Notes under the pieces: model-generated | Databases searched by the model: none | Seen by the model: only the letters and a program-made list of their open reading frames with translations | Told to the model about the DNA's origin: nothing | Translations under genes and position numbers: made by a program | In this document: positions 57,101 to 64,000 of the stretch, one piece after another | How the letters are laid out: every line of letters begins with the position of its first letter | Position numbering within the stretch: position 1 is the first letter of the stretch | DNA from: Marinobacter sp. ANT_B65 | GTDB lineage: Bacteria; Pseudomonadota; Gammaproteobacteria; Pseudomonadales; Oleiphilaceae | Length of the DNA: 64,000 nt | Assembly (NCBI RefSeq): GCF_002407605.1 | Contig: NZ_NXGV01000001.1 | Location: 1,836,076 to 1,900,075 of the forward strand | Direction: 5' to 3'

Positions 57101-57653
57101 GCATCCGGTTTTCTGTTTCCCGGCGGCGCTCCTTGTATTTTGATATACCGGCCGCTTCCTCAATATAGGTTCGCAGTTCCTCCGGCTTGGCCTCGATGAG
57201 CCTTGAAATCATGCCCTGCTCGATAATGGCGTAGCTCCGGGGACCCAGACCTGTACCGAGAAACAGGTCGGTGATGTCCCGGCGGCGGCATTTTGCACCA
57301 TTGAGGAAATACTCTGACTGACCCTCACGGGAAACCCGGCGGCGCACAGATATTTCGTTGAAGCTGACAAACTCACCAGGGGCTGAGCCATCGCTGTTAT
57401 CAAACACAAGCTCGATTGACGCCTGCCCCACCGGCTTGCGTGCACTGGAACCATTGAAGATAACGTCAGTCATGGACTCGCCCCGCAGATACTTGGCAGA
57501 GCTTTCCCCCATCACCCAACGGACAGCATCGATAATATTGGATTTTCCACAGCCATTTGGTCCAACCACTGCCGTAAGGTTCGTAGGAAACGGAACCGTA
57601 GTGGGATCTACAAAGGACTTGAATCCGGCAAGCTTGATGGACTTCAGGCGCAT
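54153..57653 (-). CDS. smc: Chromosome partition protein Smc
   Basis: 1166-aa condensin ATPase that, with ScpA and ScpB, organises and separates sister chromosomes. N-terminal MRLKSIKLAGFKSFVDPTTV with Walker A GPNGCGKSN (31-39) and QVIEQG-type Q-loop (YAIIEQGMISRLIEAKPEEL), two long coiled coils around a flexible hinge (about 520-650; PRVAGQLRIDDGWEFALEQV), then signature LLSGGEKALTAIALVFS and Walker B FCMLDEVDAPLDDANV at about 1075-1110. ATG 57653 gives the family start; further upstream codons are not Smc-like. scpA and scpB lie on the same strand about 3 kb upstream (60.1-61.6 kb). Confidence 0.96.
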   Translation of the reverse strand: MRLKSIKLAGFKSFVDPTTVPFPTNLTAVVGPNGCGKSNIIDAVRWVMGESSAKYLRGESMTDVIFNGSSARKPVGQASIELVFDNSDGSAPGEFVSFNEISVRRRVSREGQSEYFLNGAKCRRRDITDLFLGTGLGPRSYAIIEQGMISRLIEAKPEELRTYIEEAAGISKYKERRRETENRMRRTQENLERLTDLREELGRQLHHLERQAAAAEKYKSYKHDERKKKAELTVLRWQSLDNDLQSWRGKIRDTELELEKQLTERISLETSLESLRDGHHERTEHFNRAQARYYEAGADIARIEQSLEHQRERSRQTAAELDQAMANQRELARELSQDEEKLAGILEELEMIEPEQEALAIRSEDSGEKLQLAEDAMSNWQQRWEEFSSRSADTRREAELAQSRIASLEEAIEQLLVRQRKLQDEQAQLDGQVDRAELEELQEQQETLELQREEAAERIEAVQDELQEARHNQRDTEKSLADARQRVQSLQAALESQQALLDEQMGGQDDTLQTWLSEHHLGELPRVAGQLRIDDGWEFALEQVIGRFSQGLLLPDIDQLSMALQQAPKGLAVIQSGSGRGVSVPAQGLAAKVDGPASVNVMLAGIDTSETLSDAMERREGLADGCSIITREGVWIARDWVLMPDSDAGQIGVIERQKKVDELARQLAGAEQALDEVKARHEALQERTEKAEGARDDAQARLSEADRALGLSASRISGLLARAEQIDARLARIREDVSDVALNLEAQQESLGIAREEWQQALALTEDGDDEKERLLEQRDLLREKLDGLRQEARHDRDHAHQLQLQLQTLSSQRDGLNQTIDRMQMQKERLEERLEMLRESRENAEEPMEDLQMQLEGLLDRRLAEEEKLSLARDALEEIDREVREKEQGRSGTDHRIQDVRSKLEKLKMESQALEIRSGNYIEQLEELDVKLQDILPQLPEDASQDEWAAELEKIGNRIQRLGAINLAAIDEYQVQSERKTYLDSQHEDLTEALEILDTAIRKIDRETRQRFKETFDQINGGLQALFPKVFGGGSAYLELTGEDLLETGVSIMARPPGKKNSTIHLLSGGEKALTAIALVFSIFQLNPAPFCMLDEVDAPLDDANVGRYANLVKEMSKQVQFIYITHNKIAMEMGDQLMGVTMHEPGCSRLVSVDVDEAAALVEA

Positions 57654-58072
57654 GTCACGCGCGCTCCTCCTTGAGTACACTCGCCTGGCCTGAAACGACC
57701 GCGCCCCGATGGCAAGAGAAAATCTCAACCAGGTACCGGACACTCTGTTCAGTGAGACTTTCTGGAGCCTGAAACGTCATACGGAATGTTGCTCACTTCT
57801 GAAATCGGCGAGGATTTAAGCAAGGCAGTTTAACACAGGGATTCCCCATCCCCACCCCCCTCTTAAAGAGCATTATGCCCTGGGAAACCCTGCCCCCCTG
57901 ACAGGAACGCCGTGTTTTTGACGCTTCGGGCTGATCCTGCTGTGAAATACCTCAACAAGGTTCAGGATTCAACAACATCTATATGTTTCATATGCGAATT
58001 TTTTTGTCAGGCACGAAAGCTGCTCTGTGTTACCGAAAGCCAGCGATCAACCTTGCCAGAGACTGAGCCCCA
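57654..58072. other. 419-base intergenic region between smc and diguanylate cyclase gene
   Basis: Divergent region expected to hold both promoters. A run of C and A+T-rich blocks (for example GAATTTTTTTGTC near 58000) is visible, but no convincing consensus promoter, RNA gene or open frame with a good ribosome binding site. The smc frame remains open upstream to about 57743 without family similarity. Confidence 0.4.
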
Positions 58073-58999
58073 GTGAAAAACATATCGTCGATACAGCGCC
58101 CCACCTCACAGCCGAAAGACCTTGCGGCACTTCGACAGTCTTACCAGAACTGGTCGAATACGCCAGACACCTTCAGCAGGCTCACAAGACGACTCTCCAC
58201 CACTCTGTCACTGGAAACCCAGCTTGGTATTCTTGCTGAGGAACTGCAAGAAGTTATCCCCTTTGATGCTCTCAATTATCGTCATCAGATAGCACACCGG
58301 GATTTTGTATATGCGACCGGGATGGGCGGGCCTCACCGCTGTGAGTATCGCCTCAACCTTGAAGGAGTTTGCTACGGATCACTGACGCTTAACCGGAGAC
58401 AGAAGTTTTCAGACGATGAATTACAAGGTATAGAGATGGTCATCAGTGCAGCTATATGCCCGATTCGCAATGCCTGTCAGTTTATTACAATCGAACAGGC
58501 GGCACTGACCGATGCGCTTACGGCGATCCCCAACAAACGGGCCCTGGATGAACAACTTCAGCGCGCAAGCCTGCTTGCTGAGCGTCACGCACACGAATAC
58601 TCCCTGATTCTCTGCGATCTGGATCATTTTAAAGCGGTAAATGATCAGCATGGGCACGTAGTGGGGGACCACCTGCTGCGATTGACCGCAGCAACTCTGG
58701 AATCCGCTATCAGAAATTCGGACAGCGTTTACCGGTTCGGTGGTGAAGAGTTCGCTATTTTACTGCCTCACACAGGCGTACAGGAAGCCCGGGACGTAGC
58801 TGACCGCGTACGAAACGCCGTCGCCAGTCTTCGGGTAGATTGCGGAGGTACTGAGTTGTCTGTAACAGTCAGCTGCGGCGTGGCCAGCCATATGCCGGCA
58901 GAAAACGCGAATCAGTGGATGGCCCGCGCCGACGAAGCCCTTTACAGAGCCAAGGACCATGGCCGGAACTGCACTCAGGTGTTTGCCACTATTCGCTGA
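58073..58999 (+). CDS. GGDEF domain diguanylate cyclase
   Basis: 308-aa soluble enzyme that makes cyclic di-GMP. C-terminal GGDEF domain (about 145-305) with D183-type metal site LILCDLDHFKAVNDQHGHVV, active-site loop RFGGEEFAILLP (GGEEF, catalytically competent) and ARADEALYRAKDHGRN. The N-terminal about 130 residues resemble a GAF-like sensory domain (LGILAEELQEVIPFDALNYR; LEGVCYGSLTLNRRQKFSDD). No I-site RxxD is evident just before GGEEF (SAIRNSDSVYRFGG gives RNSD, which does fit RxxD; product inhibition is thus possible). GTG start. Confidence 0.9.
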   Translation: MKNISSIQRPTSQPKDLAALRQSYQNWSNTPDTFSRLTRRLSTTLSLETQLGILAEELQEVIPFDALNYRHQIAHRDFVYATGMGGPHRCEYRLNLEGVCYGSLTLNRRQKFSDDELQGIEMVISAAICPIRNACQFITIEQAALTDALTAIPNKRALDEQLQRASLLAERHAHEYSLILCDLDHFKAVNDQHGHVVGDHLLRLTAATLESAIRNSDSVYRFGGEEFAILLPHTGVQEARDVADRVRNAVASLRVDCGGTELSVTVSCGVASHMPAENANQWMARADEALYRAKDHGRNCTQVFATIR

Positions 59000-59021
59000 G
59001 CCATCAGTTTCAGGCTCAGCG
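58994..59021. terminator. Hairpin between convergent cyclase and rluB genes
   Basis: CGCTGAGCC/GGCTCAGCG, perfect 9-bp stem with a 10-base loop, overlapping the cyclase stop. Likely bidirectional and weak. Confidence 0.55.
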
Positions 59022-59028
59022 TTCCGGA

Positions 59029-60060
59029 CTAGCGCCCCGATTTACCCGCGCTTGCTGAATGGGCTTTACGCGGCCGACCTGATCCAGCCTTAGGCTTACC
59101 AGCCCCGCTTCGGGGCTTACCTGAGCCACTACTGCGCGAAGGTTTGCTATCACTGACATCCCAGCGCCGGCTACCAGCTTTCCTGAGGCCGCTTCCCGGG
59201 CTTTTTCTTTTCTGCCGGTCATGGGCCGCCTGCTCGTCCGGAGTTTTCTGGGGTATATCTATGGAATCCAGTCCGACTGTTTTACTCAGGGCGTCTACTG
59301 CTTTCTGGTCCAGCTCTTCCCATTTACCAAGCGTCAGTCTGCTGGGCAGAAAAATTGGCCCATAACGCACGCGTTTCAGACGACTCACACGCACACCCTG
59401 AGACTCCCACAAACGCCGTACCTCACGGTTACGGCCTTCCAGAAGCGTAACGTGAAACCAGCGATTTATTCCACTGCCACCGGCAGGGCTGAGATCGCTG
59501 AATTTCGCCATGCCGTCTTCAAGAAGAACGCCAGCCATCAGGCGTGCAATCATGGCGTCATCAACTTCACCAAAAACCCTGACAGCGTATTCCCGGTCGA
59601 TCTGGCTCGAAGGATGCATCAGGCGGTTGGCCAGCTCTCCGTCGGTAGTAAAGAGGACTAACCCGGTGGTATTCAGGTCCAGCCGGCCTATTGAAATCCA
59701 GCGGTTGTCCTTTAGCCTGGGCAAGCGGTCAAAAACTGTCGGACGACCCTCGGGATCCTTACGGGTAGTCACCTCGCCTTCGGGCTTATTGTAGATAAGC
59801 ACCCGACGAACAGTGGCAGCGCCCGCTGCAACCTCCAGCCGCTTCTCGTCCAGTTCGAAGCGGTCATTCACCGTTGCTTTCTGGCCAGGCACTGCGGCCT
59901 CACCATTAACCGTCAGGCGCCCGGCTTCCATCCAGCCCTCAATTTCCCGACGCGAGCCAATTCCGGCACGGGACAGAAGCTTCTGGATCCGCTCCGGACC
60001 TTCATTTGTAACCGTATCTGCGGACGGTTTTGCCTTTCTTCCGGGGCGTTGTGACGCCAT
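59029..60060 (-). CDS. rluB: 23S rRNA pseudouridine(2605) synthase RluB
   Basis: 343-aa RsuA/RluB-type pseudouridine synthase for 23S rRNA. S4-like domain (RIQKLLSRAGIGSRREIEGW, about 24-43), catalytic domain with GRLDLNTTGLVLFTTDGELA (catalytic D in RLDLNTTGL, about 128-147) and LLEGRNREVRRLWESQGVRV. The C-terminal about 70 residues are a Ser/Gly/Lys/Pro/Arg-rich tail (KPSRSSGSGKPRSGAGKPKA), common in RluB. ATG 60060 has AAGGA 8 bases upstream. Upstream on the same strand are scpB and scpA. Confidence 0.9.
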   Translation of the reverse strand: MASQRPGRKAKPSADTVTNEGPERIQKLLSRAGIGSRREIEGWMEAGRLTVNGEAAVPGQKATVNDRFELDEKRLEVAAGAATVRRVLIYNKPEGEVTTRKDPEGRPTVFDRLPRLKDNRWISIGRLDLNTTGLVLFTTDGELANRLMHPSSQIDREYAVRVFGEVDDAMIARLMAGVLLEDGMAKFSDLSPAGGSGINRWFHVTLLEGRNREVRRLWESQGVRVSRLKRVRYGPIFLPSRLTLGKWEELDQKAVDALSKTVGLDSIDIPQKTPDEQAAHDRQKRKSPGSGLRKAGSRRWDVSDSKPSRSSGSGKPRSGAGKPKAGSGRPRKAHSASAGKSGR

Positions 60061-60099
60061 GAACATAATCCTTAATCGCTGACTGATACCCGAATGGTA

Positions 60100-60741
60100 T
60101 CAGTGAAGTGTCTCGTCCGGAGAGTTATCCTCGGCGGACTCTGCCGTGGTTGAGCCAAACTCAATCTCGGCCTGAATATTTTTTTCAATTTCTCTGCCTA
60201 TTTCTTCCAGATCCCGGATCTCAGATAAGGGAGGCATCTTATCCAGGCCGGAAAGATTGAAATAATCCAGAAACTGTCGGGTCGTCGCATACATGGCCGG
60301 CCGGCCAGGTACATCTCGATGTCCCACGACGCGAACCCACTCTCGCTCAAGTAATGTACGAATGATATTGCTGCTTACCGTAACACCCCGGATATCTTCA
60401 ATTTCACCCCGGGTAATAGGTTGACGATAGGCAATCAATGCAAGAGTTTCCAGCAATGCCCGGGAGTAGCGGGGAGGCTTTTCCTCAAACAGGCGGCTGA
60501 CCCAGGGAGCAAACTCTTCACGAACCTGAAGCCTGTAGCCGCTGGCCACCTTGCGAAGCTCGAATCCACGCCCCTCACATGCATCACCAAGAAGCATCAT
60601 GACATGCTCCATAATCTGTCTGGCCGGGCGTTCATCTTCCGTAAACAGTTCCCGCAACTGCTCAAGAGAGAGAGGTTTGCCTGCAGCCAGCAACGCAGCT
60701 TCGGCAATCGCCTGAATTCTGGAGAGGTGTTCTTCATTCAT
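60100..60741 (-). CDS. scpB: Segregation and condensation protein B
   Basis: 213-aa partner of ScpA and Smc. Two winged helices visible: IAEAALLAAGKPLSLEQLRE (about 9-28), FELRKVASGYRLQVREEFAP, then PPRYSRALLETLALIAYRQP and ITRGEIEDIRGVTVSSNIIR, with RDVPGRPAMYATTRQFLDYF, all hallmarks. C-terminal acidic tail. ATG 60741 chosen because it opens the family sequence MNEEHLSRIQAIAEAAL; 46 bases after scpA. Confidence 0.94.
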   Translation of the reverse strand: MNEEHLSRIQAIAEAALLAAGKPLSLEQLRELFTEDERPARQIMEHVMMLLGDACEGRGFELRKVASGYRLQVREEFAPWVSRLFEEKPPRYSRALLETLALIAYRQPITRGEIEDIRGVTVSSNIIRTLLEREWVRVVGHRDVPGRPAMYATTRQFLDYFNLSGLDKMPPLSEIRDLEEIGREIEKNIQAEIEFGSTTAESAEDNSPDETLH

Positions 60742-60787
60742 GATGGCTATCCATTCTTCAATGCGCCGTTTCCCGCCACAGAATAAT

Positions 60788-61618
60788 CTAGCGGGCAGCC
60801 CGGGCCCGCACGTGAATAGAACCCAGCACTTCTGTCTGCACAACTTCAATCAACTGCTCTTTAACCAGTTCCAGCGTTGCCAGAAACGTGACAACCACAC
60901 CAAGCCTCCCCTCCTCTGCGGTGAAGAGGCTCTGGAAGGCGACAAACTGATCATCCTGCAAAACTGACAAAATGGCTGACATACGCTCACGGGTTGAGAG
61001 CTTTTCTTTTTCCACATGATGGCTGGTAAAAAGATCAGCCCGTTGCAGCACACCCCGAAGGGCAAGAAGCATATCCCGGAAATCAACGTCAGGGTGCTGT
61101 TGGGTTGACGGTAACTGCGGCAAAGATGCCGATGCATAAAAGCTGTCACGCTCCATACGCGGCAAGGCATCGATATCCTCCGCAGCCTGCTTGAAACGTT
61201 CATACTGCTGCAGACGACGAATCAGTTCAGCCCTTGGATCCGACTCGTCTTCTTCGTCGCTTTCGTGCCTTGGCAACAACATCCGGGACTTTATTTCTGC
61301 CAGGGTGGCCGCCATCACAAGGTACTCTGCAGCCAGCTCGAAGCGCATGGCCTCCACCGCTCCGATGTAGTCCATGTATTGCCGGGTTATTTCGCTCACG
61401 TCTATATCCAGAATATCCATATTCTGACGACGAATGAGATACAACAACAGATCGAGCGGACCCTCAAAGGCTTCCAGAAATACCGCAAGGGCATCTGGCG
61501 GGATATACAGGTCAGTGGGAAGATCGATCAACGCCTTCCCGGAAACCCGCGCCAGTGGAGCCTGCCCCGGCCCATCAGGATTAACGATAACTGAGACCCA
61601 TTGCCGACCGGACTTCAT
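60788..61618 (-). CDS. scpA: Segregation and condensation protein A (kleisin)
   Basis: 276-aa kleisin that bridges the two Smc heads. Hallmark N-terminus VFLEAFEGPLDLLLYLIRRQ (about 46-65), then MDILDIDVSEITRQYMDYI and LAAEYLVMAATLAEIKSRML; C-terminal winged helix near VVTFLATLELVKEQLIEVVQ. Exact start uncertain: ATG 61618 lies within the end of trpS (38-base overlap) and is the best candidate. The acidic linker (HESDEEDESDPRAEL) is normal. Confidence 0.92.
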   Translation of the reverse strand: MKSGRQWVSVIVNPDGPGQAPLARVSGKALIDLPTDLYIPPDALAVFLEAFEGPLDLLLYLIRRQNMDILDIDVSEITRQYMDYIGAVEAMRFELAAEYLVMAATLAEIKSRMLLPRHESDEEDESDPRAELIRRLQQYERFKQAAEDIDALPRMERDSFYASASLPQLPSTQQHPDVDFRDMLLALRGVLQRADLFTSHHVEKEKLSTRERMSAILSVLQDDQFVAFQSLFTAEEGRLGVVVTFLATLELVKEQLIEVVQTEVLGSIHVRARAAR

Positions 61619-62795
61619 CAAGCGTATCCCGGGCTGCATCACGTGCGCGTTCACGCCCTTCCTGCAGAATTGAATACACAAGATCCGGGTTGCCCTCATA
61701 TTCACGGGCCCGTTCATGCAAAGGCCGCTGCTCTTCTACAATCGAATCAATCAACGGTTTTTTGCAGTCAAGACAACCAATACCGGCGCTACGGCAACCC
61801 ACCTGAACCCACTCTTTGGTCTCAGCATCGGAGTAGACCTGATGCAACCCCCAGACCGGACATTTCTCAGGCTCACCGGGATCCGTTCTTCTGACCCGCT
61901 GGGGGTCTGTCTGCATGGTACGGACTTTTTGAGCCACGCTGTCTGGCTCTTCCCGCAGACCAATGTAATTGTTGTAGGATTTGGACATTTTATGACCATC
62001 CAGACCCGGCATTTTTGAATCCGGCGTCAACAATGGCTGAGGCTCCGGAAGAATCACTTTTCCGCCACCCTCTATGTATCCATACAGACGCTCACGGTCG
62101 CCAATGGATATATTCTGCTGTTCCATAAGCAAGGCACGAGCCGTCTCAAGTGCCTCCATATCGCCCTCTTCCTGATATCGTTTTTTCAGAGTGCGATAAA
62201 GTTTGGCGTTCTTCTTGCCCATTTTGACAATAGCTGACTCTGCCTGATCTTCAAACCCGGGTTCACGCCCGTAGAGATGGTTGAACCGGCGAGCAATCTC
62301 ACGGGTAATTTCGACGTGAGACACCTGGTCGGCACCTACCGGAACCTTACCCGCACGATACATCAGAATATCGGCCGTTTGCAGCAGCGGATAGCCAAGA
62401 AAACCGTATGTTGCGAGATCTTTTTCACGCAGCTTTTCCTGCTGATCCTTATAGGTGGGGATACGTTCCAGCCAGCCCAGAGGCGTGATCATCGATAACA
62501 ACAGGTGCAGCTCCGCATGCTCAGGTACCTGCGACTGGATAAACATGGTTGATGACCCGGGGTTTACGCCCGCCGCCAGCCAGTCAATAGTCATATCCCA
62601 AACACTTTGTTCGATGCCGGAAGGGTCATCATACTGTGTCGTCAGGGCATGCCAGTCGGCAATAAAAAAGAAGCATTCAAATTCGTGCTGGAGTTTTACC
62701 CAGTTTTTCAGCACACCATGGTAATGACCGAGATGAAGCTTGCCGGTCGGACGCATACCAGACAAAACCCGTTGCTGGGAATCTACAGAACTCAA
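61581..62795 (-). CDS. trpS: Tryptophan-tRNA ligase
   Basis: 404-aa class I aminoacyl-tRNA synthetase. HIGH motif as HLGH (21-24, in PTGKLHLGHYHG) and KMSKS (in GHKMSKSYNNY, about 236-240). The longer C-terminal part with CPVWGLHQVYSDAETKEW and CRSAGIGCLDCKKPL (Cys pairs) is the form seen in many proteobacteria with TrpRS over 340 aa. TTG start at 62795 with AAGGAG 8 bases before it. The tail overlaps scpA. Confidence 0.94.
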   Translation of the reverse strand: MSSVDSQQRVLSGMRPTGKLHLGHYHGVLKNWVKLQHEFECFFFIADWHALTTQYDDPSGIEQSVWDMTIDWLAAGVNPGSSTMFIQSQVPEHAELHLLLSMITPLGWLERIPTYKDQQEKLREKDLATYGFLGYPLLQTADILMYRAGKVPVGADQVSHVEITREIARRFNHLYGREPGFEDQAESAIVKMGKKNAKLYRTLKKRYQEEGDMEALETARALLMEQQNISIGDRERLYGYIEGGGKVILPEPQPLLTPDSKMPGLDGHKMSKSYNNYIGLREEPDSVAQKVRTMQTDPQRVRRTDPGEPEKCPVWGLHQVYSDAETKEWVQVGCRSAGIGCLDCKKPLIDSIVEEQRPLHERAREYEGNPDLVYSILQEGRERARDAARDTLDEVRSAMGLSYR

Positions 62796-62863
62796 AGCAC
62801 AAACTCCTTCATTTGAATAGGATTCGCCCAGAGTAAATCAGACGACTCGGCATTATAAATAAA

Positions 62864-62896
62864 AAACCCCCGCTCTGCAGGACAGAACGGGGGTTT
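62864..62896 (-). terminator. Intrinsic terminator of sucCD
   Basis: On the minus strand AAACCCCCG + TCTG stem arms (one mismatch) followed by TTTTTTA. Lies about 19 bases beyond the sucD stop. Confidence 0.85.
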
Positions 62897-62914
62897 TAGT
62901 GAAAGAAACCAGCT

Positions 62915-63787
62915 TTACCAGCCAGTCACTTCCTTCAGAGCCTTACCAATATCGGCCAGACTCCGCACGGTTTTAACACCGGCATCGTTCAGGGCCGCAA
63001 ACTTCTCATCTGCTGTACCTTTACCACCAGAGATGATGGCGCCCGCGTGGCCCATACGCTTGCCAGGAGGTGCTGTAACACCGGCAATGTAGGAAACCAC
63101 TGGCTTAGTGACGTTTTCCTTGATGAACGCAGCCGCTTCTTCTTCAGCGGTACCGCCGATTTCACCAATCATAACGATAGCTTCTGTTTGCGGATCGTCC
63201 TGCAGCAAACGGAGGATATCGATGAAGTTGGAGCCCGGAATCGGATCACCACCGATGCCCACGCAGGTAGACTGGCCGTAGCCGAAGTCTGTGGTCTGCT
63301 TGACTGCTTCGTAAGTCAGGGTACCGGAACGGGACACAATACCGACTTTACCTGGCTTGTGGATATGGCCTGGCATAATCCCGATTTTGCACTCGCCCGG
63401 AGTAATAACACCCGGACAGTTAGGCCCGATCATGCGAACACCTTTACGATCAACATATTCCTTGGCGTAAAGCATGTCGATAGTCGGGATGCCTTCAGTG
63501 ATGCAAACGATGAGCTCAAGGCCTGCATCTGCTGCTTCAATGATGGCATCTTTGCAGAACGGAGCCGGAACGTAGATGACGGTTGCCTGAGCACCGGTCT
63601 TTTCTACGGCATCACGTACGGTGTTGAACACCGGAAGCCCCAGATGCTCAGTACCGCCTTTACCCGGGCTAACGCCACCAACCATCTTGGTGCCGTACTC
63701 AATCGCCTGTTCAGAGTGGAATGTACCCTGTGCGCCGGTAAAGCCCTGGCAAATTACCTTGGTGTCTTTATTAATCAGGATGCTCAT
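62915..63787 (-). CDS. sucD: Succinyl-CoA synthetase alpha subunit
   Basis: 290-aa TCA-cycle enzyme subunit that binds CoA and carries the phospho-histidine. CoA-binding domain [20 protein letters not shown] near the N-terminus; [20 protein letters not shown] (about 122-141); active-site His in [20 protein letters not shown] (H245-like). ATG overlaps the sucC stop by one base (TAATG). Followed by an intrinsic terminator. Confidence 0.97.
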   Translation of the reverse strand: MSILINKDTKVICQGFTGAQGTFHSEQAIEYGTKMVGGVSPGKGGTEHLGLPVFNTVRDAVEKTGAQATVIYVPAPFCKDAIIEAADAGLELIVCITEGIPTIDMLYAKEYVDRKGVRMIGPNCPGVITPGECKIGIMPGHIHKPGKVGIVSRSGTLTYEAVKQTTDFGYGQSTCVGIGGDPIPGSNFIDILRLLQDDPQTEAIVMIGEIGGTAEEEAAAFIKENVTKPVVSYIAGVTAPPGKRMGHAGAIISGGKGTADEKFAALNDAGVKTVRSLADIGKALKEVTGW

Positions 63788-64000
63788 TATTTACCCCCTG
63801 CGGCTTTAACGACTTGCTCTGCAGCATCGGCCAGGCTGCTGGCGGCGATGATGTTCAGGCCACTATCAGCCAATACCTTTGAACCCAGTTCAGCGTTGTT
63901 ACCTTCAAGGCGAACAACCACGGGCACCTTAACGCCAACTTCTTTAACTGCGCCGATAATGCCTTCAGCAATCATGTCACAGCGGACAATACCGCCGAAG
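63787..64000 (-). CDS. sucC: Succinyl-CoA synthetase beta subunit, C-terminal part
   Basis: Only the last 71 codons lie in the window; the gene continues past base 64000. The visible part, [18 protein letters not shown], then [20 protein letters not shown] and [15 protein letters not shown], is the classical end of the ATP-grasp beta subunit that forms the nucleotide-specific ligase with SucD. Confidence 0.95.
   Translation of the reverse strand, partial: FGGIVRCDMIAEGIIGAVKEVGVKVPVVVRLEGNNAELGSKVLADSGLNIIAASSLADAAEQVVKAAGGK

Overview
The window looks like a chromosomal segment of a free-living marine gammaproteobacterium. The gene content and protein style resemble Marinobacter and its relatives; this is inferred from gene order and protein character, not from a database search. 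Supporting signs are the smc-zipA-ligA block, the flagellar block (cheR-cheV facing flgA, then flgM-flgN), gacA/uvrY overlapping uvrC, a TAXI-type TRAP transporter, and sucCD. Most of the window is ordinary core genome at moderate G+C. Roughly 31.4-40.9 kb is visibly richer in G+C, contains two decayed genes and is dominated by LysR regulators and oxidoreductases. It reads as an accessory insert.

Layout. 0-3.4 kb: an SbcC/YhaN-like ATPase (cut by the left edge) and its SbcD/YhaO-like nuclease partner. 3.5-7.0 kb: a TPP riboswitch and the thiamine importer thiBPQ. 7.0-10.6 kb: a four-gene Mla/MCE lipid transporter whose permease carries a fused STAS domain. 10.6-13.7 kb: pgsA, uvrC and gacA on the minus strand. 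13.7-17.3 kb: small genes, azlCD, an AEC carrier and a methyltransferase. 17.4-20.6 kb: the TAXI TRAP system. 20.9-26.2 kb: accessory metabolism, including a MarR/siderophore-interacting-protein pair and a TetR-centred set (AhpD-like, YghU-like GST, haloacid dehalogenase). Two nearly superimposable double operators tie the TetR set together. 26.4-31.4 kb: a translationally coupled five-gene operon GtrA-GT2-ArnT-like-response regulator-sensor kinase, best read as an envelope-glycosylation module with its own control. 31.4-40.9 kb: the G+C-rich part with an FAD oxidoreductase, a truncated MFS gene, a LysR gene with an internal deletion, LysR/SDR and LysR/FdhF-like pairs, and a membrane protein of unknown function. 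41.0-41.1 kb: tRNA-Ser(GGA). 41.3-43.8 kb: isochorismatase, double cupin and MFS. 43.8-47.5 kb: chemotaxis and flagellar genes with a good sigma-28 promoter before flgM. 47.6-50.9 kb: cyclophilin, mnmC and a CBS protein. 50.9-57.7 kb: ligA, zipA, smc. 58-62.8 kb: a diguanylate cyclase, rluB, scpB, scpA, trpS. 62.9 kb to the end: sucD and the 3' part of sucC.

How the genes work together. Smc, ScpA and ScpB form the condensin of this lineage and sit about 3 kb apart. LigA, UvrC and the SbcCD-like pair cover DNA repair and replication. FlgA, FlgM, FlgN, CheV and CheR belong to the late flagellar and chemotaxis programme. I found no CRISPR array, complete insertion sequence, prophage or clear defence island. 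The most informative non-textbook signals are the paired TetR operators, the self-regulated ArnT-like operon and the gene decay in the G+C-rich accessory segment.
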